Below, one piece after another: positions 60,188 through 64,000 of a stretch of DNA of 64,000 nt. The notes beneath the pieces were generated by a model, which saw nothing but the letters and a program-made list of their open reading frames with translations, was not told the DNA's origin and did not search any database. Each line of letters opens with the position of its first letter. Position 1 is the first letter of the stretch. Both the position numbers and the translations under genes were made by a program. Source of the DNA: JAEUHO01 sp046350655 (GTDB lineage: Bacteria; Planctomycetota; PLA2; JAEUHO01); the NCBI GenBank assembly GCA_046350655.1, contig JAXMAB010000007.1, forward strand, positions 62,001 to 126,000, in the 5' to 3' direction.

Positions 60188-61528
60188 CTACCAGTCGCCG
60201 TCCTTCGCCGCGCGCCACCAGGCCCGCACCTTCTCCACGGCGGCGCGGTTGGCGTCGGGCGTCGCGGTCGAGCGGTACCCCGTCGCCGCGAGGTCGAGCC
60301 GGCGGTAGACGAACAGGGCCTGGAACGTCATCGAGAGCGCGTTCTGGGCCGCCGCGCGGACCGAGGTGTCGGGGTCGAGCAGGGCGTCGATGAGCGGGTC
60401 GACGGCCGCGCGCCGGCGGAACGTGCCGAGCACGCGGGCGGCCTCGGCGCGGGCGGTCTTGCCCGTCTTGAGGACGTCCACGACCGCCTCGAGGCCCGCG
60501 GGGTCGTCCTCGCGGCGCAGGACCTCGGCCGCCGCGACGCGCCGGGCCTCGTCGGCGCCGGTCAGGAGCGCGCGGACGTCCTCGGGCCGCAGCCCGCCGG
60601 GGACCTTCGCGAGGGCCTCGAACGCCGCGGCGGCGACGCCGGGCCCGGCGTCGTCGAGCAGCGCGCGGAGCACCGGCACCGCCTTGCCGTAGGCCGACGT
60701 GCCGAGGTGCGCGACGACGAGGGGCAGGTACCACCCCTCGCGCCTGCCCTCCACGATCCCGACGAGCGCGTCGAGGACCGCCTCGGGGAGGCGCGGCCCG
60801 TTCGAGAGGAGCGGGTTCATCCGCACGAACACGTCGTACGTGAGCTCGGGCGACGCGAGCGCCGCCGCGAGCTCGGCCGCGCGCGCCTCGTCGCCCGTGC
60901 GCCAGAGGAACGCCGCGGCGAGCGCGCGCGTGCCGACCTCGGGGGACGACAGGAGGGGCCCCACGACGCGCGGGGCCTCGCGGTCGTCCACGAACTGCAG
61001 ATGGTAGAGCGCGGGCCCGAGCACGGCCGACGGCGCGCCGGGACGCACGAGCGCGCGCACGGCGGCGGTGATTGCCGCGTCGCGCAGGCCCGTCAGCTGC
61101 GAGAGCCCCATCGACAACGCGGTCGGGTCGGTCCCCTCCGCCCTGAGCGCCGCCACGACGGCGGCCGCGCCCTTCGCGTCGCCCTGCCGCGCGAGGTTGG
61201 CGCCCGCGAAGAGGCGCACGTACGGCGCGTCCGAGGCGGCCCACTTCTCGTAGACGGGCTTCGTGCGGTCCGCGGGGTAGCCCTGCACGATCGAGGTCCC
61301 GAACGTCTGCGCCGCCACGGGCAGCGTGGGCACGCGTTTGGCGAGCAGCGGCAGCGCCTCGGGCGGGTGCGACGCGATCAGGGCCCGGTACGCGTCGTAG
61401 CGGGCCTGCGCGTCGTCGCTCCCGAGCGCCTCGACGAGGGCGGCCGGGTCGGCGTCGGCGGCGCGCGCCGGCAGGGCCCGCGCGCACGCGACCGCGACGA
61501 CCAGGGCGAGGGCGGCGCGGCGGCTCAT
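60188..61528 (-). CDS. Secreted HEAT-repeat protein
   Basis: The 446-residue product has a signal peptide (AALALVVAVACARALPARAA, ARA site) and a chain of HEAT units, for example DDREAPRVVGPLLSSPEVGTRALAAAFL, KAVPVLRALLDDAGPGVAAAAFEALAKVPGG, and RAAVDPLIDALLDPDTSVRAAAQNALS. A short C-terminal helical part ends VRAWWRAAKDGDW, echoing the WW endings of the pair at 12722-14938. A protein-binding role in the envelope is inferred. The ATG at 61528 overlaps the stop of the upstream VWA-like gene in an ATGA arrangement. Confidence 0.78.
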   Translation of the reverse strand: MSRRAALALVVAVACARALPARAADADPAALVEALGSDDAQARYDAYRALIASHPPEALPLLAKRVPTLPVAAQTFGTSIVQGYPADRTKPVYEKWAASDAPYVRLFAGANLARQGDAKGAAAVVAALRAEGTDPTALSMGLSQLTGLRDAAITAAVRALVRPGAPSAVLGPALYHLQFVDDREAPRVVGPLLSSPEVGTRALAAAFLWRTGDEARAAELAAALASPELTYDVFVRMNPLLSNGPRLPEAVLDALVGIVEGRREGWYLPLVVAHLGTSAYGKAVPVLRALLDDAGPGVAAAAFEALAKVPGGLRPEDVRALLTGADEARRVAAAEVLRREDDPAGLEAVVDVLKTGKTARAEAARVLGTFRRRAAVDPLIDALLDPDTSVRAAAQNALSMTFQALFVYRRLDLAATGYRSTATPDANRAAVEKVRAWWRAAKDGDW

Positions 61529-63242
61529 CCGCCCGACGTCGTCGGGCCCGACGACGTCCCTCCGCCCCGTCGCGCGACGGCCGGTCCGTGGTGGGCGGCG
61601 GCTCGGTCGTCGAGCCGTCCTTCGGGCGCGGCGGCGGGGTCACGGTGCCGCGGACCGTCAGCAGGAACTGCGCGACCGACGCGCGCCGCGCCGCGACCGC
61701 GAACGGCGTCCCGCCGTACCGCGCGACGTGGGCCTTCCACACGCCGTCGAGGTCGGAGAGCGCGCGGTCGAGCGCGGGCCCGCCGGGCAGGTAGAGCTCG
61801 CGGACCGGGCCGGCGCCGTGGCAAAGCGGGAGGTCGGTCCACGACATCCCGATGAACGTCGTGTCGGGCCCGTACCGCCACGGCACCTCGGGCGGCTCGA
61901 CGACGCGCTCCTTCTTCTCGGCCATGCTCGGCCCGGCGTCCTGGCACCAGCCGACGAACTCCACGAGGTTGACGCGCGTGACGTGGAGCATCACGCGGAC
62001 GTGCTCCGCGACCGCGCGCCAGCGCGGTTCGCACCCGTCGGGGAGCTTCTCGAGCTCGGCCTCGTGCTCGGCGCGGATCCGCTCCAGCGCCTCGAGCGCC
62101 TTGCCGGCGCGCGCCGCGCCCGCGGCGAACGCGAGGCCCGACATCGGGGCCATCGCCGGCGCCGAGGTCGCGCGCGCGAGGCGCCAGGCCCCGCCGGCGT
62201 TCTCGATCGACGGCCGGCTGCGGACGAGGCCCGCGTCGGCGGCCTTGCGCCACGTCGCGAGCACGAGGCGGTACGCCGGGTCGCGGCCCGCGGCGGCCAC
62301 GACGTCGTCGCGCGCGGCGGCGGACGGCGCGAGGGGCTTCAATCGCGCGGGCAGGAACGCCTCGCCCGCGGGCGCGTGGTCGCCGGTCCCGGTGCAGAAG
62401 CGGCACACGCCGTACGCCGAGCACTTGTGGCCGCCGCCGGGCCCGGCGTGCAGGAACACGCGGCCCTCCGTCGCGGCGGCGAGCCGCGTGAGGCCGTACG
62501 GCGCGTACCCGCTCGACGACTCCTCGTGCGACTGCCCGCGCTGGAACACCCAGCCCCAGGGGACCTCGGCGAACGCGGCGTCGCCGCCCGTGAGCGTCGT
62601 CCCCTTCGGCGCGCCCGTCCTCGGGTGCGAGAGCCAGTACGAGTCGGAAAGGAAGGCCTCGCCCGCGAGCACGAAGCACCGCACGTGGCCCCGCTCGAGG
62701 GTCTTGACCGTGCCCTCGAGGTCGTCCTCGGCGTCGCCGTTCTCGAGCGTGACGAGCAGCAGCTCGCGCGCGCCCGCGCGCCCGGCCATGGCCTGCACGG
62801 CCGTCCGCACGTCGGCGTAGACGTTGCGCGTCTCGTTGCGCGCCAGCTTCAGCGCGTCGCGCACCGCGGCCGACACGGCGGCGTGGTCGGCGGTCGCCGG
62901 GAGCACCACGGGGTCCTTGGCCCCCGCGCGCACGACGAGCAGCTCGGTGGCGGCGAGCGCCTTCGCCTGCCGCGCGAGCGCGGCGTCGAGGCGCTCGGCG
63001 AACCCCGCGGAAGCGAGCGTGGCCGACGGGTCGACGACGAGCGCGAGCGTGCGCGGGCCGGAGGGGACGCGGGGGGTCGCGTCGAGCACGAGGTCGAGCG
63101 CGCGCTCGATGCGCCGCCCGGACTCCGTGGCGTCGGCGGCGCTCGTCGCGGTGTCGCCGCCCGCGCGGGCGCCCCGCACGCCGAGGCCGACGCCGGCGAG
63201 GGCGGCCACGAGCACGGCGGCGGCGAGCGGGGAACGACGCAT
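61525..63242 (-). CDS. Secreted VWA-like protein (apparent one-base deletion near its 3' end)
   Basis: The ATG at 63242 begins a signal peptide (SPLAAAVLVAALAGVGLGVRGARA). Residues about 40-200 resemble a von Willebrand A domain with a degenerate metal site (LALVVDPSATLAS) and the strand ELLLVTLENGDAEDDLEGTV. The first frame then reads on to about 61580 (VTPPPRPKDGSTTEPP), where the sense appears to move to the frame ending GGGTSSGPTTSGG at 61525. One lost base in the GC-rich run would explain this, and the resulting stop overlaps the next ATG by 4 bp, the usual coupling here. Without correction the first frame runs to 60069 through the HEAT gene. Confidence 0.68.
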
Positions 63243-63271
63243 CCGGGCGCGAAGAGACCCCGGACGGCCAC

Positions 63272-63284
63272 CGGGCCTCGCGGT
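63272..63284 (-). repeat. Dispersed word, ACC-type copy before the VWA-like gene
   Basis: The minus strand reads GGGACCGCGAGGCCCG and ends 29 nt upstream of the ATG at 63242. Confidence 0.75.
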
Positions 63285-63330
63285 CCCGCGCCCCCGACCG
63301 CTCCCGACGCCGGTCCCGAACCCCGATTCG

Positions 63331-63363
63331 CGACCCCGGTTCCCGACCCCGGTTCCCGACCCC
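63331..63363. repeat. 13-bp tandem repeat
   Basis: CGACCCCGGTTCC is repeated twice exactly and followed by a half copy, with degenerate units just before it. It lies in the non-coding gap 63243-63418. Confidence 0.75.
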
Positions 63364-63418
63364 AGCGCCCCCCCGACGACGGCGGCGGCCGGGGCCCGCG
63401 GCCGTGCGGTCCCCGCCG

Positions 63419-64000
63419 TCAGTCGAACGCGCAGAGCCCTTCGAAGCCGGGGAACGGGCAGCCGTACGGCTTCGTCTCGGCCGGGACCGGGTCGCGGCCC
63501 TGCAGGATCGCGTCGAGCGCGGGGCCGAGGTACTCCTGCTTCGGCTTGATGAAGTCGTCGTCGAACGAGCCGCGGTAGCGGATGCGGCGCTCGGGGTCGA
63601 GGACGACGAGCTCCGTCGCGGTGCGCGCGCCGGCGCGCTTGATGACGTCCTGCTTCGGGTCGAGCAGCATCCGGTACTCGGTCGCGCGGATGCGGCCCAT
63701 CTTCTCGAACACCTGGTCGCGCGTGTCGTCGGGGTGGCTGTCCACCGCGATGAACTCGACGCCGAGCGGCGCGTACTTGTCGATCGTCTTCCGGAGGCGC
63801 GACTCGAGCGCGTCCACGCAGGGGCACTCGACGCTCCAGAAGTAGAGGACGGTGGCCTTCTTGCCGGCCGACAGCTCGGTGAGCGAGCGGTCGCGGTGGC
63901 CGATGTCCTTCAGCGTGAAGTCGGCGAGCTGCGCGCCGATCCGCGGGACCGGCGAGGCCTCGGCGCGGGGCTCGAGCTGGGTGTAGACGGCGTAGCCGGC
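63419..64000 (-). CDS. Thioredoxin-fold redoxin (5' end beyond window)
   Basis: The frame is open to the window edge, giving at least 193 residues. It has the thioredoxin-like peroxiredoxin pattern: IGAQLADFTLKDIGHRD, then KKATVLYFWSVECPCVDALE (a CPC active-site segment in place of CxxC), VEFIAVDSHPDD and ELVVLDPERRIRYRGSFDDDF. Redoxins of the AhpC/TSA group with an N-terminal export signal are common in this kind of genome; the signal, if any, lies outside the window. It precedes the VWA-like gene after a 176-bp gap. Confidence 0.8.
   Translation of the reverse strand, partial: AGYAVYTQLEPRAEASPVPRIGAQLADFTLKDIGHRDRSLTELSAGKKATVLYFWSVECPCVDALESRLRKTIDKYAPLGVEFIAVDSHPDDTRDQVFEKMGRIRATEYRMLLDPKQDVIKRAGARTATELVVLDPERRIRYRGSFDDDFIKPKQEYLGPALDAILQGRDPVPAETKPYGCPFPGFEGLCAFD

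Noticed and set aside
1..64000. Insertion sequences, prophage genes, integrases or attachment sites.
   Set aside because: No transposase, integrase or phage structural protein was recognised and base composition is even apart from short A/T-rich regulatory islands.

Overview
The window is about three-quarters G+C and densely packed on both strands. It looks like chromosomal DNA of a diderm bacterium, most likely a Planctomycetota lineage. This rests on gene-family flavour: many HEAT-repeat secreted proteins, squalene-cyclase-fold repeat proteins, Ser/Thr kinases including one with WD40 repeats, an HU protein with long tails, a TMTC-like TPR membrane protein, and envelope genes (MlaE/MlaD, KdsD, DUF481 barrel). 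The phylum is an inference; there is no rRNA here.

Layout. 1-5.4 kb: squalene-fold proteins, a kelch lipoprotein and malate dehydrogenase. 5.6-8.9 kb: a leftward operon of HEAT lipoprotein, RsbW-like ATPase, STAS protein, MlaE and MlaD. 9.0-12.7 kb: a candidate ceramide locus (CerR-like SDR, serine palmitoyltransferase-like enzyme, GNAT acyltransferase). 12.7-23.4 kb: paired HEAT/coiled-coil proteins, HU, TMTC-like protein, zinc-ribbon protease, DUF2400 protein and a FabZ-like dehydratase. 23.7-28.7 kb: GluQRS, gamma carbonic anhydrase-like protein, CPBP protease, ThiS-ThiG fusion and HPS-RraA fusion. 29-34.1 kb: nusA-infB-DUF503-rbfA-tRNA-His. 35-39.9 kb: kdsD-phosphomannomutase-penicillin acylase, with 4-bp overlaps. 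40-43.8 kb: ComEC joined to DUF92, then a HAD phosphatase. 44-47.6 kb: a ribbon-helix-helix/SPFH pair divergent from a HEAT-cyclophilin protein, then tRNA-Lys. 48-64 kb: VOC proteins, two Ser/Thr kinases, a DUF481 barrel, a salicylyl-CoA hydroxylase-like fusion, a HEAT protein, a VWA-like protein and a redoxin.

Two DNA-level patterns stand out. (1) A short word, ACGCGAGGCCCG or its variant ACCGCGAGGCCCG, occurs about 31 times on both strands. It lies in most longer intergenic gaps, inside genes in several reading frames, and in inverted pairs that form terminator-like hairpins. Its density and habit resemble DNA-uptake sequences of competent bacteria, and a comEC gene is present. (2) At least six genes have a TAnnnT box ending exactly 6 nt before the start codon, the signature of leaderless transcription. 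One of these promoters, ahead of the SPFH gene, is overlaid by a 24-bp operator-like palindrome.

At least five genes, including essential infB, are broken by apparent single-base indels in GC runs. This points to a draft or long-read-derived assembly, so these genes are described as intact proteins with probable sequence errors.
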